From an uncultured Eubacteriales bacterium (GTDB lineage Bacteria; Bacillota; Clostridia; Oscillospirales; Oscillospiraceae), in the NCBI GenBank assembly GCA_900545815.1, contig URAM01000019.1, positions 1-41,336 on the forward strand: a stretch of 41,336 nt of DNA, written 5' to 3'. Below the pieces are notes generated by a model, which made no database searches, had not been told where the DNA came from, and saw only the letters and a list, made by a program, of their open reading frames with translations. The position numbers were made by a program, and so were the translations under genes. Each line of letters starts with the position of its first letter. Within the stretch, counting starts at the first letter, position 1. Of this stretch, positions 28,392 through 36,066 are shown one piece after another.

Positions 28392-28438
28392 CCGGTGAAA
28401 AATGACCTCATTTGGGCGGGTTTCGCCCCATTCACCGG
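28392..28438 (+). promoter_or_regulatory. Three-helix structure in the apgM leader
   Basis: CCGGTGAA (28392-28399) pairs with TTCACCGG (28431-28438), enclosing GGGCG/CGCCC (28414-28418/28424-28428) and a short AATGA/TCATT. A further GCCG...CGGC pairing lies near the ribosome site. I cannot assign it to a riboswitch class. Confidence 0.45.
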
Positions 28439-28512
28439 CCAAAAACAGACGCAAGACCCGAGTCCGCCGTAGAAACACAGAGCAACCGGCGAGGAAGCAG
28501 AGGGATATGATT

Positions 28513-29751
28513 ATGATGAAATATGTATTGGTCATTGGGGATGGCATGGCTGACAACCCCGTGCCCGCACTGGGCGACAAGACCCCCCTTCAAGTAGTCC
28601 GCAAGGACGCCATCGACCAGCTGGCACGGAAAGGCATCGTGGGCAGCGTGGTCAACTGCCCCAAGGGCTTGCCTGCTGGCAGTGACACCGCCATCCTGTC
28701 CATCTTCGGCAACGACCCCTGGAAGTGCTACACCGGCCGTTCCCCCTTGGAGGCTGCCGCCACCGGTATCCTCCTGAATCCCGGCGATGTCAGCTACCGC
28801 TGCAATATGATCGCCCTGGAGGAAGGGGACAAGCCCTATGCCGAGAAGAAGATTTTGTCCCATTCCGGCGGCTCCATTGAAGGGGAGCAGTCCATTGAGC
28901 TGATCAATTACCTATTCGACCACCCTGATTTCAAGGATGCGGCCAAGGCGGCCGGCATGATCGTCTATCCCGCCCCCTCCTTCCGGCACATCGCTGTTCA
29001 GTCCCAAGTGGACATCACTGGTATCAACCTCATCCCGCCCCATGACCACCTGGGCGAGGTCATCGGCCCCCTGCTGCCCTCCGGCTGCGACAACGCCAAG
29101 ACATTGACCCACCTGATGGAGCTGTCTCATCAGATTTTGGACGACCACCCCATCAACCAGACCCGCCGCGCGGAGGGCAAGCTGCCCGCCAACGGCGTAT
29201 GGTTCTGGGCGGAAGGCACTGGCGTAGCGCTGGGCTCCTTTGTGGACAAGTACGGCAAGAACGGCACCGTCATCTCCGCCGTTCCCCTCTGCCAGGGCAT
29301 TGCCCGTTTGGGCAGCCTGAAGGCAGTGGAGGTGGAGGGCGCCACCGGCGAGCTGGACACCAACTATGAGGGCAAGACCCAGGCCGCCCTGGACTGCCTG
29401 GCCGATGGTGATGATTTCGTGGCCATCCATGTGGAGGCTCCCGACGAATGTACCCACAACGGGGACACTCCGGGCAAGCTCCAAGCCATCGAGTGGCTTT
29501 CCAGCCGCGTGGTTGGCCCTCTGGTGGAGGGGTTGGACAAAGCCGGTTACGACTACCGCATCCTCATCCTCTCCGACCACAAGACCCTCACTTCCACCCG
29601 CGGCCACGATGGCGATCCGGTGCCCTATCTCATCTACGACAGCCGCACCGACACCCACAACGGCCTGCCCTACACCGAGGAAGCCGGTCTGAAAGGCCCC
29701 TTTATGGACAACGGGGTCAACCTGATGGCCGCTCTCTTTGAACAGGACTGA
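28513..29751 (+). CDS. Cofactor-independent phosphoglycerate mutase (archaeal-type, ApgM)
   Basis: A 412-residue enzyme of the alkaline-phosphatase superfamily that interconverts 3- and 2-phosphoglycerate. Metal-site residues appear in VLVIGDGMAD, in LPAGSDTAILSIFGNDP (with the phosphorylated Ser), in HVEAPDECTHNGD and in LILSDHKTL...TRGHDGDPVP. This is the short archaeal-type family and not the 510-residue GpmI. Several ATGs are close together (28507, 28513, 28516); 28513 has the best spacing from AGAGGGA. It heads an operon with DUF1015 and ispE, behind a structured leader. Confidence 0.93.
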   Translation: MMKYVLVIGDGMADNPVPALGDKTPLQVVRKDAIDQLARKGIVGSVVNCPKGLPAGSDTAILSIFGNDPWKCYTGRSPLEAAATGILLNPGDVSYRCNMIALEEGDKPYAEKKILSHSGGSIEGEQSIELINYLFDHPDFKDAAKAAGMIVYPAPSFRHIAVQSQVDITGINLIPPHDHLGEVIGPLLPSGCDNAKTLTHLMELSHQILDDHPINQTRRAEGKLPANGVWFWAEGTGVALGSFVDKYGKNGTVISAVPLCQGIARLGSLKAVEVEGATGELDTNYEGKTQAALDCLADGDDFVAIHVEAPDECTHNGDTPGKLQAIEWLSSRVVGPLVEGLDKAGYDYRILILSDHKTLTSTRGHDGDPVPYLIYDSRTDTHNGLPYTEEAGLKGPFMDNGVNLMAALFEQD

Positions 29752-29772
29752 CGACGAAAAGGAGAAACGCAT

Positions 29773-31047
29773 ATGAATAACCAGTGGCCTGGCTTTGGCC
29801 CTGCCGATATTTTGCTGCCCCAGAACTGCGACCTGACCAAGTGGAGCGTGGTGGCCTGCGACCAGTACACCTCCCAGAACGACTATTGGGAACGGGTGGC
29901 ACAGACCGTAGGGGACGCCCCCTCCACCCTCAAGCTCATCTTGCCGGAGAGCCAGCTGGAGGACGGGCACTTTGAAGAACACGTTGCCGACATCAACCGC
30001 ACCATGGACGCATATTTGGATCAGGGGTTGTTCCGCACCCTGCCCAATGCCCTCATCTATGTGGAACGCTGGCTGGACAACAAGAAGCTCCGCCGGGGCC
30101 TGGTGGGCGTGGTGGACTTGGAGTGCTACGACTACAACGCCGGCTCCAGCAGCCTCATCCGTGCCACCGAAGGCACCGTCATCACCCGCCTGCCGCCCCG
30201 CGTGGCCGTCCGGCGCAATGCTTCCCTGGAGCTGCCCCACATCATGGTGCTGGTGGATGACCCAGACAAGCAGCTCATCGAGCACCTGACCTACGAGACT
30301 GACCGGATGGAGGAGGTCTACGACTTCGACCTGATGGAGCGCGGCGGTCATATCACCGGCTATCTGGTGCCAGAGGATTTACAGGCGGACGTGTGTGAGA
30401 TTTTGAACACCCTGGCTCGCCCCCATGACTTTGCCCGAAAGTACGATGCCAAGGGCAAGCCCGTTCTGCTCTTTGCCATCGGCGATGGCAACCACTCCTT
30501 GGCTGCCGCCAAAGCCGCCTATGAGGAGAAAAAGCAGCACACCCCCCAGGAACAGTGGGCAGACCTGCCCGCCCGCTATGCCTTGGTGGAGCTGGTCAAC
30601 CTCCATGATGAATCCTTAGAGTTCGAGCCCATCCACCGGGTCTGCTTCGATGTGGATGCGGACGAGCTGATGAAGGATTTCCTGGCCGCCTACCCCGGCG
30701 CCCATTACGGCGAGGGCGAGGGTCATACCATCACCTATGTATTCGACACCGAGGTGGGGAAGATCACCATCCCCAAGCCCACCGCACAGCTGCCTGTGGG
30801 CACCCTCCAAGACTTTTTGGATCAGTGGATGCAGACCCATTCCGGCCGCATCGACTACGTCCACGGCGACGACGTGACTTGGGAGCTGGGACGCAAGCCC
30901 GGGAACATCGGCTTCCTGCTGCCGGCCATGGGGAAGGACGAGCTGTTCAAGACGGTTATTTTCGATGGCGCTTTGCCCCGCAAGACCTTCTCTATGGGGG
31001 AAGCCCACGATAAACGATTCTATTTGGAAGCGAGGAAGATCAAGTGA
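29773..31047 (+). CDS. DUF1015 family protein
   Basis: A 424-residue soluble protein of the DUF1015 family. Recognisable blocks are ILLPQNCDLTKWSVVACDQY at the N-terminus, SSLIRATEGTVITRLPPR, FAIGDGNHSLAAAKAAYEEK (the family's DGNH/DGHH motif) and KDELFKTVIFDGALPRKTFS near the end. Clostridial members often lie beside serine-biosynthesis genes, and I recall a report of pyrophosphate-dependent serine kinase activity for a relative, which I cannot verify here. Placement directly after phosphoglycerate mutase fits a role at 3-phosphoglycerate or serine. It lies 21 bases after apgM, and its stop overlaps the ispE start in GTGA. Confidence 0.9.
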   Translation: MNNQWPGFGPADILLPQNCDLTKWSVVACDQYTSQNDYWERVAQTVGDAPSTLKLILPESQLEDGHFEEHVADINRTMDAYLDQGLFRTLPNALIYVERWLDNKKLRRGLVGVVDLECYDYNAGSSSLIRATEGTVITRLPPRVAVRRNASLELPHIMVLVDDPDKQLIEHLTYETDRMEEVYDFDLMERGGHITGYLVPEDLQADVCEILNTLARPHDFARKYDAKGKPVLLFAIGDGNHSLAAAKAAYEEKKQHTPQEQWADLPARYALVELVNLHDESLEFEPIHRVCFDVDADELMKDFLAAYPGAHYGEGEGHTITYVFDTEVGKITIPKPTAQLPVGTLQDFLDQWMQTHSGRIDYVHGDDVTWELGRKPGNIGFLLPAMGKDELFKTVIFDGALPRKTFSMGEAHDKRFYLEARKIK

Positions 31048-31925
31048 AAAAGGTAGAAGAGAAGGCGTATGCCAAGATCAATCTGGTGCTCAACATCGGT
31101 GACCTCCGTCCCGATGGCTATCACGACATCCAGACCATCATGCAGTCTCTGGAGCTCCACGATGATGTGACGGTGGAGCAGACCGGCGGCACTGGCATCA
31201 CCGTCACCGCCAGCGTGGACACCATTCCCACCGACGAGAGCAACCTGGCAGTCAAGGCGGTCAAGGCATTTGCCGCCAAGACCGGCGTTCCGGCAGATGG
31301 CCTGAGCATCCACATTGAAAAGCGCATCCCTGTGGCTGCCGGTCTGGGCGGCGGCAGCAGCGATGCGGCTGCCACCCTCCGTGCCTTGAATGTGCTGTAT
31401 GAAACCAATCTGTCCGTGGATGAGTTGGCAGAGATCGGCATCGAAGTGGGCTCGGATGTTCCCTTCTGTGTTCATGGCGGCTGCGCCTATGTGGAAGGCA
31501 AGGGGGATATGGTGGTTCCCACCACGCCGATGCCCCAGTGCATCATCGTGATCGGCAAGCCCGACCTGGCGATTTCCACTGAGAAGATGTACCAGCGGTT
31601 CGATCAGGCAGAGCTGCCGCAGCGTGCCGACCACACGCCGGAGATCATGCTGGGACTCCGTTGGGAGAACCTGAAGGCTGTGGCCGAGAGCGTGGGCAAC
31701 GCCTTTGAACAGGTGCTGATGAAGAATGAGCGCAACACGGTGGACATGATGAAGGAAGTCATGAACCAGTTTGGCACCCTGGGCACCGCCATGACTGGCA
31801 GCGGCCCTGCTGTCTTTGGTATTTTCGACAACGAGTTGTACGCCCGTGTGGCCTCTGAGACCCTGCGCCAGCGTCTGAAGGGCAATCCGGAGATTGTGGA
31901 AACCGAACCCATGCTGAGTAAGTAA
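31044..31925 (+). CDS. ispE: 4-diphosphocytidyl-2-C-methyl-D-erythritol kinase
   Basis: A 293-residue GHMP kinase that phosphorylates CDP-ME in the MEP route to isoprenoids. AYAKINLVLNI at the N-terminus, the ATP loop PVAAGLGGGSSDAAA (about residues 92-106) and the C-terminal GTAMTGSGPAVFGIF are all present. The start is GTG, overlapping the upstream stop (GTGA). Isoprenoid supply for undecaprenyl phosphate fits the cell-wall genes nearby, though it shares its operon with apgM and DUF1015. The terminator follows 23 bases after the stop. Confidence 0.96.
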   Translation: MKKVEEKAYAKINLVLNIGDLRPDGYHDIQTIMQSLELHDDVTVEQTGGTGITVTASVDTIPTDESNLAVKAVKAFAAKTGVPADGLSIHIEKRIPVAAGLGGGSSDAAATLRALNVLYETNLSVDELAEIGIEVGSDVPFCVHGGCAYVEGKGDMVVPTTPMPQCIIVIGKPDLAISTEKMYQRFDQAELPQRADHTPEIMLGLRWENLKAVAESVGNAFEQVLMKNERNTVDMMKEVMNQFGTLGTAMTGSGPAVFGIFDNELYARVASETLRQRLKGNPEIVETEPMLSK

Positions 31926-31935
31926 ACAATCCCCC

Positions 31936-31965
31936 GTATAAAACCCCAAAACACCGTCCATACTG
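31936..31965 (+). promoter_or_regulatory. Candidate forespore (sigma-F/G-type) promoter of spoIIR
   Basis: GTATA (31936-31940), 18 bases, then CATACTG (31959-31965). This resembles the sigma-G pattern GMATR-N18-CATNHTA, which overlaps sigma-F specificity. spoIIR is a sigma-F gene in Bacillus. No sigma-A promoter is seen here. Confidence 0.45.
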
Positions 31966-31995
31966 GAACCAATGTTTCAGAGGACGGTGTTTTTT
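31948..31995 (+). terminator. Terminator of apgM-DUF1015-ispE, overlapping the spoIIR leader
   Basis: AAAACACCGTCC (31948-31959) pairs with GGACGGTGTTTT (31982-31993) over a 22-base loop, followed by more T. The 3' arm contains the spoIIR ribosome site (AGAGGA) and touches its ATG at 31996. Confidence 0.85.
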
Positions 31996-32628
31996 ATGTT
32001 AGCAAAACGAGAGATCCGCTTAAAAACCTGGGAGATGGCGCTCTTACTAGGGGTAGCCATCGCACTTTTCGCCACCAGCTGGGCCAGCTGCCGACAGCAG
32101 GAGTTGGAGACGAGGGTGGTGCGCCTCCATGTGTTGGCCAATTCCGATTCCGCCCAAGACCAAGCCTTGAAATTGGACGTCCGAGACGCAGTACTCGCCC
32201 AGGCCAGCATGTACTTAACCCATTGCCACTCCACCCAGCAGGCCAAAGAAGTCTTGAGTCAGCACCTTCAACCCCTAGCCGATACCGCCGCCCAGACCAT
32301 TGCCCAGAAAGGGTATGATTACGCGGTAAAAGTCAGTCTGGAGCGCACCTATTTTCCCACCAAAGTCTACGCCGATTTCTCCCTCCCTGCCGGAGAGTAT
32401 CAGGGCTTGCGGGTGGAGATCGGTCGGGCGGAAGGGCACAACTGGTGGTGCGTGGTCTTCCCGCCCCTCTGTTTCAGCTCTGTGTCCGAGCAGTCTGAGA
32501 CTGCCCTTCGCAGCGGCCTTACGGAGGATGATTTGGCTCTGCTCACCGGTGAGGATCAAGGGTATGTCTTTCGTTTCCAGTGCTTGGAGTGGTTTGGCCA
32601 GCTAAAACAGTGGCTCGGCCACGGCTGA
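31996..32628 (+). CDS. spoIIR: Stage II sporulation protein R
   Basis: A 210-residue secreted signalling protein made in the forespore; in Bacillus it activates the SpoIIGA protease, which frees sigma-E in the mother cell. An N-terminal membrane or signal segment (about 12-30, MALLLGVAIALFATSWASC) is followed by the conserved RLHVLANSDSAQDQALKLDV and by WWCVVFPPLC. ATG at 31996 follows AGAGGA with 11 bases between. The last 86 bases overlap the convergent spoVB-like gene. Its leader coincides with the ispE terminator, so it needs its own promoter. Confidence 0.93.
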   Translation: MLAKREIRLKTWEMALLLGVAIALFATSWASCRQQELETRVVRLHVLANSDSAQDQALKLDVRDAVLAQASMYLTHCHSTQQAKEVLSQHLQPLADTAAQTIAQKGYDYAVKVSLERTYFPTKVYADFSLPAGEYQGLRVEIGRAEGHNWWCVVFPPLCFSSVSEQSETALRSGLTEDDLALLTGEDQGYVFRFQCLEWFGQLKQWLGHG

Positions 32629-33952
32629 CTGCCAGCCCCTGCACCAGCAGCAGGCCACGGAGCAGACACCCAAACACGGTGGCCACCAAAAATCCTACCA
32701 CGAACGCCTGCAAGCCTAGGGGGTTCGTGTAAACCACTGTGCAGGTCAACTGCATCAGGGACGTCACCAACGTGATGACCGCATTCCCCACCTGCCGGTC
32801 GAAGGCGTTCAGCGCCGTCTCCAGGATGCCCTCCAAAGCGGAGAGGGTCATTCCCACCGCCAGGGGCCAAAGCCCACGCCCCGCCTCTGGATGTCCGTAG
32901 AACAGCTTGCCCAGCCCTGGCCCGAAGCAGGCAATGGCTGCCGTGGTGGGCGCCATCACCAACAGCACCACCCAAAAGGCATTCCGAAGTGTGCGTCCCG
33001 CTTGTTTTTTCTGCCCCAAAGTGGCACAGCGGGTCAGGTAGGGGAGGAGCACCGTGGACAATCCGGTGAGCAGCGCCATGGGCACACTGATCAGCGGCAG
33101 GGTCATGCCGAAGAACACGCCATAGGCTTGCAGTGCCTGCCGTTGGCTCATGCCGCAGCCCATCAGCAGGTTGGGGAGGAGCACCGAGTTGATGGAGGAG
33201 ATGGATTGGCAGAATAGGGTGGTCAGGGACACCGGCAGGGCGATCTTTATCGTGGCGCGGCTCATATTTTCCGGCAGTTCCTGGGCTGATCGGCACAGCG
33301 GCAAGGTCAGCGGCTGGTTTCGGCGCAGGTAGGTCAAGTGGAGGGAGGAATAGACCTCGCTGACCAACATTCCCAACAGGATGAGGGTGACCGACTGGCT
33401 GGGAGAGCTTTGCGGAATGAGCAGCAGCAGCGCCAAAACGGCGGTGATTCGAACGATTTGTTCTGTGATTTGGATGACCGCAGGAATGTGTACCACATTG
33501 ATGCCGTAAAAGTAGTGTTTATTGAAAATCTCCAAACCGGTAAAAAACAGCAGCAACGGCAGCACCAGCACATACCCGCCCAGCGGCAGCTCCGCCAACC
33601 AACGGTTGGCGAACGTGCGATAGGCCAGCCAGAACAGCAGCGCCACCAGCAGCAGGGTGACCAGAAAGAGGAAAAGAGTGTTGCTGACGATGACGGTCAG
33701 GCCACGGGATTGGGTTCGAGACTGGTACTCCGAGCACAGCTTGGAGATGGCCAGGGCAAATCCGGAGGTGAGGAAGGCCAGGAGGGTGTAGTAGATGGGC
33801 AAAACCATATGCACCAGCCCTAACCCCTCGGTGCCTACGATGTGAGACAGCGCTGCTTGGTAGAGGAAATAGAGGAACTGGGACAACAAAGATACCCCAG
33901 TCAGCTGCAATGCTGCCTGGGGGAGGGATGTGCTCTGGCTGCGCTTGCTCAT
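32543..33952 (-). CDS. spoVB: SpoVB-like flippase of the MOP superfamily
   Basis: A 469-residue polytopic membrane protein with about 14 helices, of the MATE-like MOP superfamily that holds SpoVB, MurJ and Wzx. The N-terminus ALQLTGVSLLSQFLYFLYQA and ALSHIVGTEGLGLVHMVLPI match the SpoVB branch, which is needed for spore cortex and probably flips lipid II. ATG at 33952 follows GGAGGT with 7 bases; a GTG three codons up is less likely. The C-terminus overlaps spoIIR by 86 bases tail to tail. A general polysaccharide flippase is the alternative, but the spoIIR neighbour favours SpoVB. Confidence 0.85.
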   Translation of the reverse strand: MSKRSQSTSLPQAALQLTGVSLLSQFLYFLYQAALSHIVGTEGLGLVHMVLPIYYTLLAFLTSGFALAISKLCSEYQSRTQSRGLTVIVSNTLFLFLVTLLLVALLFWLAYRTFANRWLAELPLGGYVLVLPLLLFFTGLEIFNKHYFYGINVVHIPAVIQITEQIVRITAVLALLLLIPQSSPSQSVTLILLGMLVSEVYSSLHLTYLRRNQPLTLPLCRSAQELPENMSRATIKIALPVSLTTLFCQSISSINSVLLPNLLMGCGMSQRQALQAYGVFFGMTLPLISVPMALLTGLSTVLLPYLTRCATLGQKKQAGRTLRNAFWVVLLVMAPTTAAIACFGPGLGKLFYGHPEAGRGLWPLAVGMTLSALEGILETALNAFDRQVGNAVITLVTSLMQLTCTVVYTNPLGLQAFVVGFLVATVFGCLLRGLLLVQGLAVSRGRATVLAGQTTPSTGNERHTLDPHR

Positions 33953-34006
33953 AGGATCCACCTCCGTTCTCTATGTTGTATGAGGGAAGGGGGCGGATTA
34001 GAAACA

Positions 34007-34036
34007 CAAAAAAGGACGTACCCGAAGGTACGCCCT
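34007..34036 (-). terminator. Terminator of the butyryl-CoA operon
   Basis: On the minus strand GGGCGTACC-TTCG-GGTACGTCC (34014-34035) has the very stable C(UUCG)G loop and runs into TTTTTT (34008-34013). It lies 51 bases after the etfA stop. Confidence 0.9.
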
Positions 34037-34086
34037 TAATAGTTTGGAACAATATAAATGAAATTTAAGCAGTTTTCAGAACGAAA

Positions 34087-35226
34087 TTACTTGTCAGCCT
34101 TTGCAGCCTTGATAGCGTCCAGCAGCAGGGGAGCAACCTTGAACAGGTCGCCGCAGATGCCGTAGTCAGCAACTTCAAAGATGGGAGCGGTGTCGTTCTT
34201 GTTGACAGCGACGATGCATTCGGATTCCTGCATACCAGCCAGATGCTGGATAGCACCGGAGATGCCCAGAGCGATGTACAGCTTGGGATGGACAGTCTTA
34301 CCAGTCTGACCAACCTGATGGTCGGGGGAGATCCAGCCGGAGTCAACGACTGCACGGGAGGAACCAACAACGCCGCCCAGCTCTTCTGCCAGAGCTTCAG
34401 CCAGCTTGATGCCGCCTTCGACGTCCTTGGAGATACCACGGCCGACGGAAACGATGATGTCAGCGCCGATCAGGTCAACCAGCTTCTTGGCTGCCTTTTC
34501 AACGGACAGAACCTTGGTCTGCAGATCAGCTTCGGTCAGTTCGAATGCGGGAGTTTCAACGATAACAGCGTCAGCCTTAGCCTGATCAAATGCCTGTCTC
34601 TTCATAACGCCAGGACGGCAGGTAGCCATCTGAGGACGGAAACGGGGGCAGATGATGGTAGCCATCAGATGGCCGCCGAATGCGGGACGGGTCATCTTCA
34701 GGTCGCGAGAAACGTCATGCTTTTCACCCAGAACCATTGCGAAGTCGGTGCCAGCAATGCGGGGTTCAGGCAGAGTGGAAACTTCTCTCAGGAAGTCCTG
34801 ATAGTTAGCGCTGTCGATGTCCAGGTGAGTGCAGTCAGCGCACAGACCGGTGTGCAGGCGAGCAGCGATACGGGGGCCCAGGTCGCGGCCGATGTTGGTA
34901 GCACCAATCAGCAGGATGGAGGGCTTGAATTCCTTAACGGAGTCAACGATAACCTTGGTGTAAGCGTCGGTGGTGTAGACATCCAGCAGATCGCTTTCAT
35001 AAGCGATGATCTTGTCTGCGCCATAGCCGCCCAGGACCTTTGCCTTTTCAGCAATGCCCTTGCCGCCCAGAGTCAGACCGACAACTTCTTCACCCAGTTC
35101 GTCAGCCAGGATGCGAGCACGAGAGATCAGTTCTTCGTCGGTAGGCATAATTTCGCCACCGCGCTGTTCACAGAATACCCATACGCCCTTGAAAGCGGCG
35201 ACGTCTTTGAAATCATATTCAGCCAT
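34087..35226 (-). CDS. etfA: Electron transfer flavoprotein, alpha subunit
   Basis: A 379-residue Etf alpha chain. The C-terminal FAD domain is clear: VGSSRAVVDSGWISPDHQVG, QTGKTVHPKLYIALGISG, AIQHLAGMQESECIVAVNK and NDTAPIFEVADYGICGD. With EtfB and butyryl-CoA dehydrogenase it forms the complex that, in clostridia, couples crotonyl-CoA reduction by NADH to reduction of ferredoxin. It is last in crt-hbd-bcd-etfB-etfA, 19 bases after etfB. The codon use of this operon is that of a highly expressed set. Confidence 0.97.
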   Translation of the reverse strand: MAEYDFKDVAAFKGVWVFCEQRGGEIMPTDEELISRARILADELGEEVVGLTLGGKGIAEKAKVLGGYGADKIIAYESDLLDVYTTDAYTKVIVDSVKEFKPSILLIGATNIGRDLGPRIAARLHTGLCADCTHLDIDSANYQDFLREVSTLPEPRIAGTDFAMVLGEKHDVSRDLKMTRPAFGGHLMATIICPRFRPQMATCRPGVMKRQAFDQAKADAVIVETPAFELTEADLQTKVLSVEKAAKKLVDLIGADIIVSVGRGISKDVEGGIKLAEALAEELGGVVGSSRAVVDSGWISPDHQVGQTGKTVHPKLYIALGISGAIQHLAGMQESECIVAVNKNDTAPIFEVADYGICGDLFKVAPLLLDAIKAAKADK

Positions 35227-35245
35227 TAATGTGTTCTCCTTTCTA

Positions 35246-36046
35246 TCAGATCAGCTGCTTCTTCAGCAGGATGCCAGCCATTTCGGCACAGGTCTTAGCA
35301 TCATCGCCTTCCAGCATCATGCCAGCACCCTTCTGGGGAGGAGTGAAGGAAGTCAGGATGTTGGTGGGGGAGCCTTCCAGACCGATGGTATCCTTTTCGA
35401 TCAGGGGATCGTCCTTCAGAGCTTCGTAGTCATAGATGTCCATGGGCTTGCTGTAGCAATCAACAATACCGCCAACGGACATATAACGCGGCTCATTCAG
35501 TTCCTTGATGCAGGTGATCAGGCAGGGAGTGGGAGCTTCGATCATCATGAAGCCGTCTTCCAGCATACGCTTAACAACGACCTTGTTGCCTTCAACCTTG
35601 ATGTCAGCAGCATAGGAAATCTGGGGCAGATTCAGCTTTTCAGCGATCTGGGGACCGACCTGAGCGGTATCGCCGTCGATAGCCTGACGGCCGCACAGAA
35701 CGATATCTTCGGGGCCTACGCCAACCTTGTTGACGCCAGCAGCGATGATCTGAGAGGTTGCGAAGGTATCGGAACCGCCGAATTCACGGCCGGAGATCAG
35801 GACGCAACGGTCAGCGCCGCGAGCGATGCACTCACGCAACATGCCTTCTGCGGGGGGAGGACCCATGGTGACGACGACGACTTCACAGCCGGTTTCGTCC
35901 TTCAGCTGCAGAGCAGCTTCCAGAGCGTTCAGGTCATCGGGGTTGGTGATGGTTGCCATGGATGCACGATCCAGGGTGCCGTTATCATTAACAGAAACTT
36001 TGCCGGAGGTATCCGGAACCTGTTTTACACAAACAATTGCTTTCAT
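35246..36046 (-). CDS. etfB: Electron transfer flavoprotein, beta subunit
   Basis: A 266-residue Etf beta chain. MKAIVCVKQVPDTSGKVSVN starts the protein, as usual, followed by NALEAALQLKDETGCEVVVV, VLCGRQAIDGDTAQVGPQIA and LPQISYAADIKVEGNKVVVK. Domain III of Etf, made by this subunit, holds AMP in simple Etfs and the bifurcating FAD in Bcd-linked ones; adjacency to bcd favours the latter. It lies 20 bases after bcd and 19 before etfA, each with its own AGGAGG-like site. Confidence 0.97.
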   Translation of the reverse strand: MKAIVCVKQVPDTSGKVSVNDNGTLDRASMATITNPDDLNALEAALQLKDETGCEVVVVTMGPPPAEGMLRECIARGADRCVLISGREFGGSDTFATSQIIAAGVNKVGVGPEDIVLCGRQAIDGDTAQVGPQIAEKLNLPQISYAADIKVEGNKVVVKRMLEDGFMMIEAPTPCLITCIKELNEPRYMSVGGIVDCYSKPMDIYDYEALKDDPLIEKDTIGLEGSPTNILTSFTPPQKGAGMMLEGDDAKTCAEMAGILLKKQLI

Positions 36047-36066
36047 TATTCACAAACCTCCTTATA

